Below are positions 8,131 through 15,414 of a stretch of DNA of 25,785 bases, piece by piece. A program made the position numbers and the translations under genes. The notes under the pieces are model-generated. The model had not been told where the DNA came from. It saw only the letters and a program-made list of their open reading frames with translations, and searched no databases. Location: assembly GCA_947503365.1 (NCBI GenBank), contig CANNDT010000064.1:1-25785 (forward strand). Direction: 5' to 3'. The stretch's first letter is position 1; each line of letters begins with the position of its first letter. This DNA is from CANNDT01 sp945876205 (GTDB taxonomy: Bacteria > Acidobacteriota > Vicinamibacteria > Vicinamibacterales > UBA2999).

Positions 8131-9631
8131 CAGGAATCCTGCGCAGGTCGCCGACCGCAGGACCATTGAGCACGGCGCCGTCCGGTGAGAAGCGCGAGCC
8201 GTGACACGGGCAATCCCACGTCTGCTCCGCCTCGTTCCACCCGACATCGCATCCCAGGTGCGTGCAGACCGCCGAACAGGCGTGGATGACGCCCGTCGCG
8301 TCGCGACACACCGCGACCTTGCCTTCGTCGGATTCGAAGATGCCGCCATCGCCTGGACGCAGCGCCTGGATCGGCTGGTCTTCCACATCGATCGACGTCA
8401 GCCGGTTGGTGATCAGGTGCACCGCGACCTGGATGTTCTCCTTCACGTAGTCGTAGGCCGATGCGAGCAATTTGATGCGCGTGGCGTCGAAAAGCTCCGC
8501 ATACGGATTGGGCTTGCCGAGGATCTGATCGCTCACGATCATGCCGGCAGAGGTGCCGAACGTCATGCCGTTGCCGCTATAGCCGGTGGCGACGTAGACC
8601 CGCTGCGACATGGCATTGAGCCCGATGAACGGCAGGCCGTCAGCGGGTTCGATGATCTGGCCCGACCACCGGAACGCGACCTCGCTGATGCCGTACCGCT
8701 GCCGCGCATACGTGAGCAGCCGGTCGTAACACGCCTCAGTCTCCACCTCTTCGCCGGTCTTGTGATCCTCGCCTCCGACGATCAGGTACGTCTGTCCACC
8801 GAGACGCTGCCAACGCGTGTAGTGATAGGGATTGTCGGTATCCCACAACAGTCCTGACACCTCGGGCGGATCGATTGCGGCGGCGATCGCGTACGACCGG
8901 TACGCAGCAAGTTTGGTGTGCAACAGCACGCGGTTGTTCACCGGCACGTTCGCGGCGACGAACACGTGGTTCGCACGCACGGTTCCCGCGGTCGTCTCGA
9001 CGCGGCACGGCTCATCGTCGTGCACGCCGACCACTCGGGTGGCGTCGCAGATCCGGACCCCGGTGGCCAGCGCCTGGTCGACCAACGCCTCGAGGTAGGC
9101 GGTCGCATGCACCTGGCCCTGGTTGTTCCACCGGATCGCGCCGCGCGTCGGGAATGGGGTTGGCGGGTGGTCGTCCCACACGACGTCGCAGCCAGCCGTA
9201 CGCGCCGCGTCGAGCTCGTCGGCCAGCCACTCGAGGTCCCACTCGCGCTCGGTGTACAGGTATCCAGGCAGACGCTGGAAGCCGCACTGCACGCCGCCGC
9301 AAATCGAGCGCTCGATCCAGTCGATCGCCTCGCGGCTCGCGCGGGCGACCAGGCGCGCGCCGTCTGACCCGAAATCCTTCGCAATCCGCTGGTACCGGCC
9401 GTCGACCGCCTCGGTAAGGTGGCTCGTGGTGTTGCCGGTTTCGCCGCTCCCAATCCGGTCGCGCTCGAGGATGGTGACCCGCTGGCCCGCGCGGCTCAGG
9501 ATGACGGCAGCGGTGAGACCCGTGATTCCGCCGCCTACGATGGCGATGTCTGTCTCGTGATTCCCGGACAGCGGTGTAAAGCTGCGGAGCTGATGCGTGG
9601 CGTGCCAGAGCGATTCAGTGCGGCTCGACAT
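8111..9631 (-). CDS. FAD-dependent oxidoreductase fused to a C-terminal Rieske domain
   Basis: A 506-residue cytoplasmic protein. The N-terminal half is a DAO-type FAD domain with the dinucleotide-binding motif IAIVGGGITGLTAA near residues 29-42 and acidic strand end ILERD. The C-terminal about 100 residues are a Rieske [2Fe-2S] domain with ligands C456/H458 (CTHLGC) and C474/H477 (CPCHGSRF), and C461 and C476 placed as the structural disulfide pair. Such fusions are known as amine/glycine-oxidase-like proteins with a Rieske tail; the electron acceptor and substrate are not known. The ATG at 9631 has GAGG 8 nt upstream and is preferred over the in-frame TTG at 9649. It overlaps the thiolase 3' end by 20 bp and is divergent from recA. 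Confidence 0.93.
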   Translation of the reverse strand: MSSRTESLWHATHQLRSFTPLSGNHETDIAIVGGGITGLTAAVILSRAGQRVTILERDRIGSGETGNTTSHLTEAVDGRYQRIAKDFGSDGARLVARASREAIDWIERSICGGVQCGFQRLPGYLYTEREWDLEWLADELDAARTAGCDVVWDDHPPTPFPTRGAIRWNNQGQVHATAYLEALVDQALATGVRICDATRVVGVHDDEPCRVETTAGTVRANHVFVAANVPVNNRVLLHTKLAAYRSYAIAAAIDPPEVSGLLWDTDNPYHYTRWQRLGGQTYLIVGGEDHKTGEEVETEACYDRLLTYARQRYGISEVAFRWSGQIIEPADGLPFIGLNAMSQRVYVATGYSGNGMTFGTSAGMIVSDQILGKPNPYAELFDATRIKLLASAYDYVKENIQVAVHLITNRLTSIDVEDQPIQALRPGDGGIFESDEGKVAVCRDATGVIHACSAVCTHLGCDVGWNEAEQTWDCPCHGSRFSPDGAVLNGPAVGDLRRIPVTTLAR

Positions 9632-9664
9632 TAAATAGACCTCGATCAAGTGCTAGCAGAATCT

Positions 9665-9681
9665 GCGCCCATTCCGGGCGC
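9665..9681. repeat. GC-rich inverted repeat in the FAD-Rieske/recA intergenic region
   Basis: Perfect 6-bp arms (GCGCCC and GGGCGC) flank a 5-nt loop, 34 nt upstream of the FAD-Rieske start codon. It has no T-run and could be a hairpin in that gene's leader or a protein-binding site. The role is unknown. Confidence 0.35.
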
Positions 9682-9773
9682 TGCCCCGCTGTAGAACCTG
9701 CCGGTCATCGACCAGAGGGGCGAAAGTGTCAGCTCTCTGTAAGTGATTGACTTATCTAGGCGAGACGCCTTAA

Positions 9774-9783
9774 CTGTGCACAG
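9774..9783. promoter_or_regulatory. Palindrome CTGTGCACAG just upstream of the recA -35 box
   Basis: A perfect 10-bp palindrome lies 8 nt upstream of the recA -35 box. Its CTGT/ACAG halves resemble the half-sites of gamma-proteobacterial LexA operators but with a 2-nt rather than 8-nt centre. It is a candidate operator for an SOS or other regulator; this is inference from position and symmetry. An inverted repeat AGGCG-aga-CGCCT lies just upstream at 9758-9770. Confidence 0.35.
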
Positions 9784-9791
9784 ATTTGCCC

Positions 9792-9820
9792 TTGACTTTC
9801 GTGCGGCACGCTCCTAGGAT
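9792..9820 (+). promoter_or_regulatory. recA promoter (sigma-70 type)
   Basis: TTGACT at 9792-9797, a 17-nt spacer, and TAGGAT at 9815-9820. The -35 matches the consensus at 5 of 6 positions and spacing is optimal. The predicted start is near 9827, giving a leader of about 56 nt before the recA ATG. This is the best canonical promoter in the window. Confidence 0.75.
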
Positions 9821-9840
9821 CAACCCCGGCCGTGACCTCC

Positions 9841-9857
9841 CCTGTCACACACACAGG
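9841..9857. promoter_or_regulatory. Inverted repeat in the recA leader, candidate operator
   Basis: CCTGT and ACAGG arms separated by 7 nt of alternating CA, between the predicted transcription start and the ribosome binding site. The half-site CTGT/ACAG is the same as in the palindrome at 9774-9783, so the two may bind the same repressor. Whether this is a LexA site cannot be told from sequence alone. Confidence 0.35.
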
Positions 9858-9882
9858 CCACCATCTCTCCGAAGGAGACCAC

Positions 9883-10920
9883 ATGGCGCTCGACGAACAG
9901 AAAGAACGCAACAAGGCCCTCGATATCGCGGTCGTTCAGATTGAAAAGCAGTTCGGCAAGGGATCGATCATGCGGCTCGGCCAGCACGGCGCGATTGCCC
10001 CGATGGAGTCGATCTCAACCGGCTCGATCAGCATCGACTATGCGCTCGGCATCGGCGGCATGCCGCGCGGGCGCGTCGTCGAAATCTTCGGGCCGGAGTC
10101 TTCGGGCAAGACGACGCTGTCGCTGCAGGTGATTGCGGAAGCGCAGAAGGCCGGCGGCATGGCGGCGTTTGTCGACGCGGAGCATGCGCTCGACGCGAAA
10201 TACGCGCAGAAGCTCGGCATCGATCTCGACAATCTTCTCGTGTCGCAGCCCGATAACGGCGAGCAGGCGCTCGAGATCGTCGAGGTACTGATCAGGTCCG
10301 GCGGTGTGGACGTCGTGGTGGTCGACTCGGTGGCCGCGCTCGTGCCGAAGGCGGAAATCGAGGGCGAGATGGGCGACGCGCAGATGGGACTTCAGGCGAG
10401 GCTGATGTCGCAGGCGCTCCGCAAGCTCACCGGCGTGGTCTCGAAGTCAAAGACGACGCTGATCTTCATCAACCAGCTGCGCGAGAAGATCGGCGTGATG
10501 TTCGGCAACCCCGAAACGACGACCGGCGGTCGCGCGCTGAAGTTTTACGCCTCGGTACGCGTCGACATCCGCCGCATCGCCAGCATCAAGGACGGCGACG
10601 TCGTGATCGGCGGCCGCACGCGCGTCAAAATCGTGAAGAACAAGGTAGCGCCGCCCTTCCGCGAGGCCGAGTTCGACATCATGTACGGCGAGGGCATCTC
10701 GAAAGAGGGCGACCTGCTCGACCTGGCGGTCGAGAAGCGGATCGTCGAGAAGAGCGGCTCGTGGTTCGCGTACAGCGGTGAACGGCTGGGCCAGGGACGG
10801 GAGAATGCCAAGACGTTCCTCAAAGAGAATCCGCAAATCCGGATGGCGATTGAAGATCGCCTGAGGCGTGAGCTGGGGTTGGGACGGGGCGAGCTCGCTG
10901 AGGTTGCCGCGGCGGTGTAA
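9883..10920 (+). CDS. recA: Recombinase RecA
   Basis: A 345-residue RecA, the ATP-dependent strand-exchange protein and SOS co-protease. The sequence shows the N-terminal helix (ALDIAVVQIEKQFGKGSIMRLG), Walker A GPESSGKTT (about residues 66-74), Walker B VVVVDSVAALVPK, loop L1/L2 region with FINQLREKIGVMFGNPETTTGG, and the C-terminal domain. All are close to textbook RecA. The ATG at 9883 follows GAAGGAGA at 4 nt and is preferred to an upstream in-frame start at 9832 that would add a non-conserved extension. Transcription is probably from the promoter at 9792-9820. Its neighbours are unrelated; an Ada repair gene lies 2.1 kb downstream. Confidence 0.98.
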   Translation: MALDEQKERNKALDIAVVQIEKQFGKGSIMRLGQHGAIAPMESISTGSISIDYALGIGGMPRGRVVEIFGPESSGKTTLSLQVIAEAQKAGGMAAFVDAEHALDAKYAQKLGIDLDNLLVSQPDNGEQALEIVEVLIRSGGVDVVVVDSVAALVPKAEIEGEMGDAQMGLQARLMSQALRKLTGVVSKSKTTLIFINQLREKIGVMFGNPETTTGGRALKFYASVRVDIRRIASIKDGDVVIGGRTRVKIVKNKVAPPFREAEFDIMYGEGISKEGDLLDLAVEKRIVEKSGSWFAYSGERLGQGRENAKTFLKENPQIRMAIEDRLRRELGLGRGELAEVAAAV

Positions 10921-10937
10921 CGAAACTCTGTAGCGGC

Positions 10938-11087
10938 TTACTCTTTCTTCCGCAGGCGGGGCACGAGCTTCCACCCTTTCGGCTTGTCGGCAGCGGTCCA
11001 GCCAACGTGGGTCGCTTCCTCTGACCGCTCACGCTTCTCATCGGGCGTGAGCGCGTCACACAGCTCAACGTATCCGTCGAGCAGCAA
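10938..11087 (-). CDS. Possible small protein or gene remnant, no standard start
   Basis: The minus strand has an open frame of at least 49 codons after a TTG at 11087 that reads like real coding sequence: charged, K/E-rich, with ALTPDEKRERSEEATHVGW and ending LVPRLRKKE before TAA. Third codon positions are GC-rich as in the neighbours. There is no ATG or GTG; upstream the frame runs straight into the tRNA-Phe gene. It could be a TTG-started small protein or the 3' remnant of a gene truncated next to the tRNA. I do not recognise a family. Confidence 0.35.
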   Translation of the reverse strand: MLLDGYVELCDALTPDEKRERSEEATHVGWTAADKPKGWKLVPRLRKKE

Positions 11088-11115
11088 CGCCGAGCTGAGA
11101 TTGGGTGCGACTAGG

Positions 11116-11191
11116 TGGTGGCCAGGGAGGGAGTTGAACCCCCGACACCACGATTTTCAATCGTGTGCTCTACCAACTGAGCTACCTGGCC
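11116..11191 (-). tRNA. tRNA-Phe (anticodon GAA)
   Basis: A 76-nt cloverleaf. The acceptor stem pairs GGCCAGG with CCTGGCC, the D-loop has the usual AGCTCAGTTGGTAGAGC, the anticodon loop is TTGAAAA with GAA, and the T-arm contains GGTTCAACTCC. The 3' CCA (11118-11116) is encoded. It reads towards recA. Confidence 0.97.
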
Positions 11192-11226
11192 ATGGTGTGT
11201 GTCGCGAGAAATAGATGAGGACGCTG

Positions 11227-11235
11227 AGTATATCA
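11227..11235 (-). promoter_or_regulatory. Extended -10 promoter for tRNA-Phe
   Basis: On the minus strand TGATATACT gives a TATACT -10 box (11232-11227) with the upstream TG of an extended -10, about 35 nt before the mature tRNA 5' end. No clear -35 is seen, as is usual with extended -10 promoters. Confidence 0.5.
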
Positions 11236-11336
11236 CGTGAAAACTGGAGCATTCGTCATCAGCAGAGGCTGTGAAGAAGTGGTGATCGATCGAAGCGGTT
11301 GGCAAGCCTGTTGAAAGTACCGCGGCGAGGCGTGTT

Positions 11337-11531
11337 ATGTCTGTTCGTACCGACGCTGCGACCTTTCCAGCGTTTCTCCTGAAGTTCTCCATGGCCCCAA
11401 TGGCTTTTGGAGCCCTTTTCGCCAGTGCAACCGCGCTGATTCAACGCCGCGTCCACCGTCCACCGGTGCAGCACATGAGCGAGGAATGGCTCCGGAGCTA
11501 CGAGAAAAACGACCGCCACGATCTCCCGTGA
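11337..11531 (+). CDS. Possible small protein, weakly supported
   Basis: The 383 nt between tRNA-Phe and the parvulin gene hold no convincing gene. One 64-codon frame begins at an ATG with GAGG 6 nt upstream. It contains a hydrophobic stretch (APMAFGALFASATALI) and ends EEWLRSYEKNDRHDLP. No family is recognised. A shorter version could start at the internal ATG near 11475 (MSEEWLRSYEKN). The same stretch has a weak stem (11402-11414) followed by TTTT. It may be non-coding. Confidence 0.25.
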   Translation: MSVRTDAATFPAFLLKFSMAPMAFGALFASATALIQRRVHRPPVQHMSEEWLRSYEKNDRHDLP

Positions 11532-11574
11532 TAGGCTGAATACGTACCTTTCACACCTATTAACTGGAGTTTTT

Positions 11575-12618
11575 GTGATCCGAGTTGTTCCGCTCGTCGC
11601 CGTCCTCGCGCTCGGCGCCTGCTCGAAGAGTACCCCCGCCGCGGCCGCCAATACTCCCGTCGCGGCGCCTGTGGCCAACGCCACACAACTCGCACCGCAA
11701 GCGCAAACTCCCCCGCCCCAGCCCGTTCCCGCTCAGTTGCCCGAAGTCATCGCCCGCGTCAACGGCGAGGCGATCAGCAAGGGCGACTTCGACGAAGCGG
11801 TCAAGGAACTCGAAGCGAGCGCCGGTCAGCCGGTCCCGGCCGAGCAACGCAACCAGGTGCTGCGCGGAGTGCTCGACCAGCTCATCGGCTACCGCCTCCT
11901 GGTGCAGGAAACGAAGGCGCGAAAAATCACGGTGGCCGACACGGAGCTCGATGCGCGCATCGCCGAGATCCGCAAACAGTTCCCCACCGAGGAAGCCTTC
12001 AAGCAGGTGCTCACGCAGCGGAGCCTGACCGTCGAGAAGCTCCGGAGCGACGCGCGCGATGACTTGCTCGTTTCGAAGATGCTGCAGACGGAGCTCGGGA
12101 CCAAGACGGCCGTGACGCCCGCGCAGATCACCGAGTTCTACACCCAGAATCCGTCGCAGTTTCAACAGGGCGAGCGCGTCAAGGCCAGCCACATCCTGAT
12201 CGCGTTTCCTGAAAACGCCGATGCGGCGGCCAAGGCCGCGGCCAAGACCAAGGCGGAGGGCGTTCTCAAGGAAGTGAAGTCCGGCAAGGACTTCGCGGGC
12301 CTCGCCAAGGCGAACTCGCAGGATCCGGGCAGCGCGCCCAACGGCGGCGACCTCGGGTTCTTCCAGCAGGGACAGATGGTGCCCCCCTTCGACGCGGTTG
12401 CCTTCAAGCTGGCGCCCGGCGAGATCAGCGATCTGGTGGAAACGACCTTCGGCTATCACATCATCAAGGTCGCCGAGAAGTCGGCGTCGCGGACGGTGCC
12501 GCTCGACGACGTGCGCCCGCAGCTCGAGCAGTATCTCGAAGGCCAGAACCGCCAGATGCAGACACAGGCCTTCGTCGAATCACTGAAGGCCAAGGGTAAG
12601 GTCGAGATTTTTATCTGA
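11575..12618 (+). CDS. Parvulin-type peptidyl-prolyl isomerase lipoprotein (SurA/PrsA-like)
   Basis: A 347-residue envelope lipoprotein that helps exported proteins fold. A lipobox LGAC (Cys16) is followed by an Ala/Pro-rich linker to about residue 55, a SurA-N-like helical chaperone region (about 56-195), and a parvulin PPIase domain (about 202-302) starting KASHILIAF and including NGGDLGFFQQGQMVPPF and GYHIIKV. The start is GTG with GGAG 5 nt upstream. It would be anchored in a membrane facing the periplasm; outer-membrane protein assembly, for example of the many TonB receptors in such genomes, is a plausible use. The next gene starts inside its stop codon. Confidence 0.92.
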   Translation: MIRVVPLVAVLALGACSKSTPAAAANTPVAAPVANATQLAPQAQTPPPQPVPAQLPEVIARVNGEAISKGDFDEAVKELEASAGQPVPAEQRNQVLRGVLDQLIGYRLLVQETKARKITVADTELDARIAEIRKQFPTEEAFKQVLTQRSLTVEKLRSDARDDLLVSKMLQTELGTKTAVTPAQITEFYTQNPSQFQQGERVKASHILIAFPENADAAAKAAAKTKAEGVLKEVKSGKDFAGLAKANSQDPGSAPNGGDLGFFQQGQMVPPFDAVAFKLAPGEISDLVETTFGYHIIKVAEKSASRTVPLDDVRPQLEQYLEGQNRQMQTQAFVESLKAKGKVEIFI

Positions 12619-13001
12619 GCGAACCGGTTCGTCTGGACGTCTGGCTCGACGTCGCGTGCCTCTTCAAGACGCGATCTGAAGCCAAGCGCGCCTGCGAGGG
12701 CGGCAAGGTCGACGTCAACGGCCAGACCGCCAAACCCAACCGGGCCGTACGCGAAGGCGATCGCCTTCGCATCGGCCGGCCCTTCGGCCGCCACCAGGAC
12801 ATCATCGTCCGCATCGTCATCGACGATCACGTGAAGAAGGCCGAGGCGAAGGTGTTGTACGACGACGTCTCGCCCAAGCCGACGCCCGAAGAGATCGAGA
12901 TGCGGCGGATCGATCGCATCTACCAGGCGTCGGCGCGCGCGGCCGGTACCCCTGACCGGCGGCGGCGGCGGGAAATCCGAAAACACAAGCAAGGCGAGTA
13001 A
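12615..13001 (+). CDS. S4-domain RNA-binding protein (Hsp15-like), apparent CTG start
   Basis: A 128-codon frame with a clear S4 domain: VRLDVWLDVACLFKTRSEAK at its start, then GGKVDVNGQTAKPNRAVREGD and LRIG. A basic C-terminal tail follows (DRRRRREIRKHKQGE). Hsp15-like S4 proteins bind RNA or stalled 50S-tRNA complexes. The frame has no ATG, GTG or TTG before the domain begins; an in-frame TAA lies just upstream. The only near-cognate codon is CTG at 12615, which overlaps the parvulin TGA as CTGA, exactly like the ATGA overlaps elsewhere here. Translation by coupling from CTG is the simplest reading. The sequence is too well conserved to be a shadow frame. Confidence 0.82.
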   Translation: MSEPVRLDVWLDVACLFKTRSEAKRACEGGKVDVNGQTAKPNRAVREGDRLRIGRPFGRHQDIIVRIVIDDHVKKAEAKVLYDDVSPKPTPEEIEMRRIDRIYQASARAAGTPDRRRRREIRKHKQGE

Positions 13002-13054
13002 TCTCAGGGCGCGACATCGCGCTCGATTCAGGCGCAAGAGACGGAGTGTCGGCG

Positions 13055-14194
13055 GTGGCGAGACGCGTCATAGTTAGCGACGTGAGACGCACCACACCGG
13101 CAGCCGCAGGCCGGGTTCCGCGACGCGGACCCGGCTCCGGAGACGTTCCGACCCGGAAAGATCCCCGCTGGGCGTCGGTCGTCGCGCGCGACCCTCGCGC
13201 GGATGGGACGTTCTACTACTCGGTGCGGACGACGGGCGTGTACTGCCGTCCGTCGTGCGGCTCACGCCTGGCAAATCCGGCGAACGTCCGCTTTCATCTC
13301 ACCACCGCGGCGGCCGAACGCGCCGGGTTCCGCGCGTGCAAGCGCTGCAAGCCCAATCAACCGTCGCTCGCGCAGGTGCATGCTGCCACCGTCGCGAACA
13401 TCTGCCGCGTGATCGAAGCCGCGGACACGACGCCACGCCTCGCCACCCTGGCGCGGCGGGCGCGCCTCAGCCCGTACCACTTTCACCGCGTGTTCAAGGC
13501 CGTGACCGGCCTGACGCCGAAGGCGTATGCCGCGGCGCATCGAAGCGCGCGCGTCCGCACTGAATTGCAGAACAGGAGCAAGACCGTGACCGAAGCCATC
13601 TACGATGCCGGGTTCAATTCGGGTGGACGTTTCTACGAAGCCTCGAACGAGGTCCTCGGCATGACGCCCACCGACTATCGCGCCGGCGGCGCGGCGACAG
13701 AGATTCGTTTCGCTGTCGGCGAGTGCTCGCTCGGATCGATCCTCGTGGCCCAGAGCGCGAAAGGGATCTGCGCGATCCTGCTGGGCGACGATCCCGATGC
13801 GCTGGTGCGCGACCTGCAGGACCGCTTCCCTCGCGCGACGCTCGTCGGCGGCGACCGGGCGTTCGAGCGGACGATCGCCACGGTGATCGGATTTGTCGAG
13901 GCCCCAGGGGTTGGTCTCGACTTACCGCTCGACGTCCGCGGGACAGCGTTTCAGCGGCGTGTGTGGCAGGCGTTGCGCGAGATTCCCGCAGGGACCACCG
14001 CGAGCTATTCGCAGGTCGCCGCGCAGATCGGCATGCCGCAGGCCGCGCGCGCCGTCGCGCAGGCCTGCGCCGCCAACGCGCTGGCCGTCGCCATCCCCTG
14101 TCACCGCGTCGTTCGCAATGACGGCGGGCTGTCGGGCTATCGCTGGGGCGTCGAACGCAAGCGACAGTTGCTGGACAAAGAGGAGGGGGCGTAA
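13055..14194 (+). CDS. ada: Ada: methylphosphotriester/O6-methylguanine-DNA methyltransferase and regulator
   Basis: A full-length three-domain Ada of 379 residues from this start. The N-terminal Ada zinc domain has GVYCRPSC and ACKRCKP; the four cysteines are C64, C68, C95 and C98, with C64 the expected methyl-phosphotriester acceptor. An AraC-type helix-turn-helix follows (about 118-210, LSPYHFHRVFKAVTGLTPKAY). The C-terminal O6-alkylguanine transferase domain carries the active-site PCHRV (C349) and the RAV/SYSQVAAQIG DNA-binding region. GTG at 13055 has GGAG 8 nt upstream; GTG at 13046 is an alternative adding 3 residues. Methylation of the first domain usually turns Ada into an activator of its own gene. 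The DUF6152 gene begins 3 nt after its stop. Confidence 0.95.
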   Translation: MARRVIVSDVRRTTPAAAGRVPRRGPGSGDVPTRKDPRWASVVARDPRADGTFYYSVRTTGVYCRPSCGSRLANPANVRFHLTTAAAERAGFRACKRCKPNQPSLAQVHAATVANICRVIEAADTTPRLATLARRARLSPYHFHRVFKAVTGLTPKAYAAAHRSARVRTELQNRSKTVTEAIYDAGFNSGGRFYEASNEVLGMTPTDYRAGGAATEIRFAVGECSLGSILVAQSAKGICAILLGDDPDALVRDLQDRFPRATLVGGDRAFERTIATVIGFVEAPGVGLDLPLDVRGTAFQRRVWQALREIPAGTTASYSQVAAQIGMPQAARAVAQACAANALAVAIPCHRVVRNDGGLSGYRWGVERKRQLLDKEEGA

Positions 14195-14196
14195 CA

Positions 14197-14637
14197 ATGA
14201 ACCTGCTGTTCGCGGTTCCTCGTTCCTTGTTCCGGGTTCGTGTTCAGGTTCGGTTCGGGGTTCTTGGTTCGGGGTTCCTGGTGCTCGCCCTTGTGCTCAT
14301 GTCGCCTCCTCGCGTGAGCGCGCATCACGGTGCGGCGGCCTACGACCAGACGACGACGCGAACGGTGGACGCCGTCGTGACGACGTTCAAGTGGGCGAAC
14401 CCGCATGCACTGATTGAATTCGACGTGCGCGAGGACGGCGGCGACGTTCAGCATTGGACGGCCGAGACCGCCGGCTTGACGATCCTCGTGAGAGCCGGAT
14501 GGTCGAAGACCACGCTCGACACCGGCGCACGAATCACGATCAGCGGGCATCCGGCGCGGAACGGAAGTCCGACGATGATCCTCGAGCGGGTGGTGCTGCC
14601 CGATGGTCGCGTGCTCAACAACTTCGTCCCCAGGTAG
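14197..14637 (+). CDS. Second DUF6152-like secreted protein with a repeat-derived signal peptide
   Basis: A 146-residue protein. The mature part resembles the protein at 46-447: it begins His-His after VSA (residues 39-42), has WANPHALIEFDV and ends with TGARITISGHPARNG. The signal region is unusual: 42 residues instead of 23, Arg/Val/Phe-rich (PRSLFRVRVQVRFGVLGSG), and encoded by the GTTC-rich repeat at 14208-14281. Only the stretch FLVLALVLM looks like a normal hydrophobic core. The ATG follows a strong AGGAGGGGG in the ada 3' end. It lies 10 nt before the 'DLSGVW' gene, forming a pair paralogous to the one at the left end. Export is likely but the signal peptide may be altered by the repeat. 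Confidence 0.78.
   Translation: MNLLFAVPRSLFRVRVQVRFGVLGSGFLVLALVLMSPPRVSAHHGAAAYDQTTTRTVDAVVTTFKWANPHALIEFDVREDGGDVQHWTAETAGLTILVRAGWSKTTLDTGARITISGHPARNGSPTMILERVVLPDGRVLNNFVPR
14208..14281 (+). repeat. Solo copy (A) of the GTTC-rich repeat, inside the DUF6152 gene
   Basis: A 74-nt GTTC-rich tract with the same order as the head of the left repeat at 15365-15414. A 29-nt core at 14229-14257 is identical to the reverse complement of 16198-16226 and differs at two positions from 15386-15414. It is in the same orientation as the left copy and has no long tandem array. It codes for roughly residues 4-29 of the DUF6152 signal region without breaking the frame. Confidence 0.8.
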
Positions 14638-14647
14638 GCGGCCTCGA

Positions 14648-15358
14648 ATGACACCGTATGTTCTTGCGTGTGCCCTCGCTGTTTCGATCTTCGCCCCTCT
14701 GTCTGCTGGCGCCCAGGAGCGTGACCTCTCGGGGGTCTGGCTCGTGAAAGAACCGGGGGCGACGTTCAGCAGGACGCCGCCTCCCGAAATGACCGCATGG
14801 GCCCAGACTCGATTCAAGGCACACCGGGCCACCATCGGCCCGACCGCCACGCTCGATGCCAACGACCCCACCGTCGCCTGTTTTCCGGCCGGTGTGCCGT
14901 ACGTCCTGATGGTCCCGACGCCGTTCGAATTCGTCCAGACCGGCGATCGTGTGCTGCAGTTGTTCGAATACAACCACAACGTCCGGCGGATCTACACCGA
15001 CGGCCGCGCGCATCCACCGGATTTGCAGGACACGGAAAGCGCGCAGTGGATGGGGCACTCGACCGGCCGATGGCAGGAGGACACGTTCGTCATCGACACG
15101 ATCGGCTTCAACGACCGCTCATGGCTCGACCGCGCCGGCCATCCGCACAGCTCGGCCCTGCATCTCGTCGAACGGCTGCGGCGCGTCGACCACGCGACGC
15201 TCGAATACACCGTGACCGTCGACGATTCCCAGGCATACGCCGGCCCCTGGACGGGCCAGATGATGTTCGCGTTGCGACCAGACTGGGAGGTACTGGAACA
15301 CCACTGTATTCCTGAGGGTGAGGAGTACAGGAGTTATAGGGAAAGGGCGTGGAAGTAG
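14648..15358 (+). CDS. Secreted 'DLSGVW' protein of unknown function
   Basis: A 236-residue protein with a signal peptide (1-22, ending SAGA) followed by QERDLSGVW. The middle carries RRIYTDGRAHPPDL and GHSTGRWQEDTFVIDT, followed by HPHSSALHLVERLRR. It is homologous to 471-1442 but shorter. Cysteines are few (VACFPAG, HHCIPEG after the signal). The ATG at 14648 begins a good signal peptide; a GTG at 14603 would add an unlikely charged extension. It lies 10 nt after the second DUF6152 gene and is probably co-transcribed with it. Its stop codon touches the proposed insertion site of the repeat element at 15363-16247. The function is unknown. Confidence 0.75.
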   Translation: MTPYVLACALAVSIFAPLSAGAQERDLSGVWLVKEPGATFSRTPPPEMTAWAQTRFKAHRATIGPTATLDANDPTVACFPAGVPYVLMVPTPFEFVQTGDRVLQLFEYNHNVRRIYTDGRAHPPDLQDTESAQWMGHSTGRWQEDTFVIDTIGFNDRSWLDRAGHPHSSALHLVERLRRVDHATLEYTVTVDDSQAYAGPWTGQMMFALRPDWEVLEHHCIPEGEEYRSYRERAWK

Positions 15359-15364
15359 ACGGAG

Positions 15365-15414
15365 GTTCCTCGTTCCTGGTGCCGGGTTCCGGGTTCGTGT
15401 TCAAGTTCGGTTCT
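15365..15414 (+). repeat. Left repeat head (copy B)
   Basis: Non-tandem, GTTC-rich 50-nt head starting 6 nt after the upstream stop codon. Nucleotides 15386-15414 match the cores of copies A and C (27 of 29). It reads into the 14-nt tandem array. Confidence 0.7.

Noticed and set aside
11100..11240. Integrative element attached at tRNA-Phe
   Set aside because: No integrase and no second copy of the tRNA 3' end are seen in the window; only the neighbouring gene-like remnant hints at past integration.
11402..11420. Rho-independent terminator in the tRNA/parvulin intergenic region
   Set aside because: The stem is only 4 bp with a 5-nt loop and a short T-run; too weak to call.
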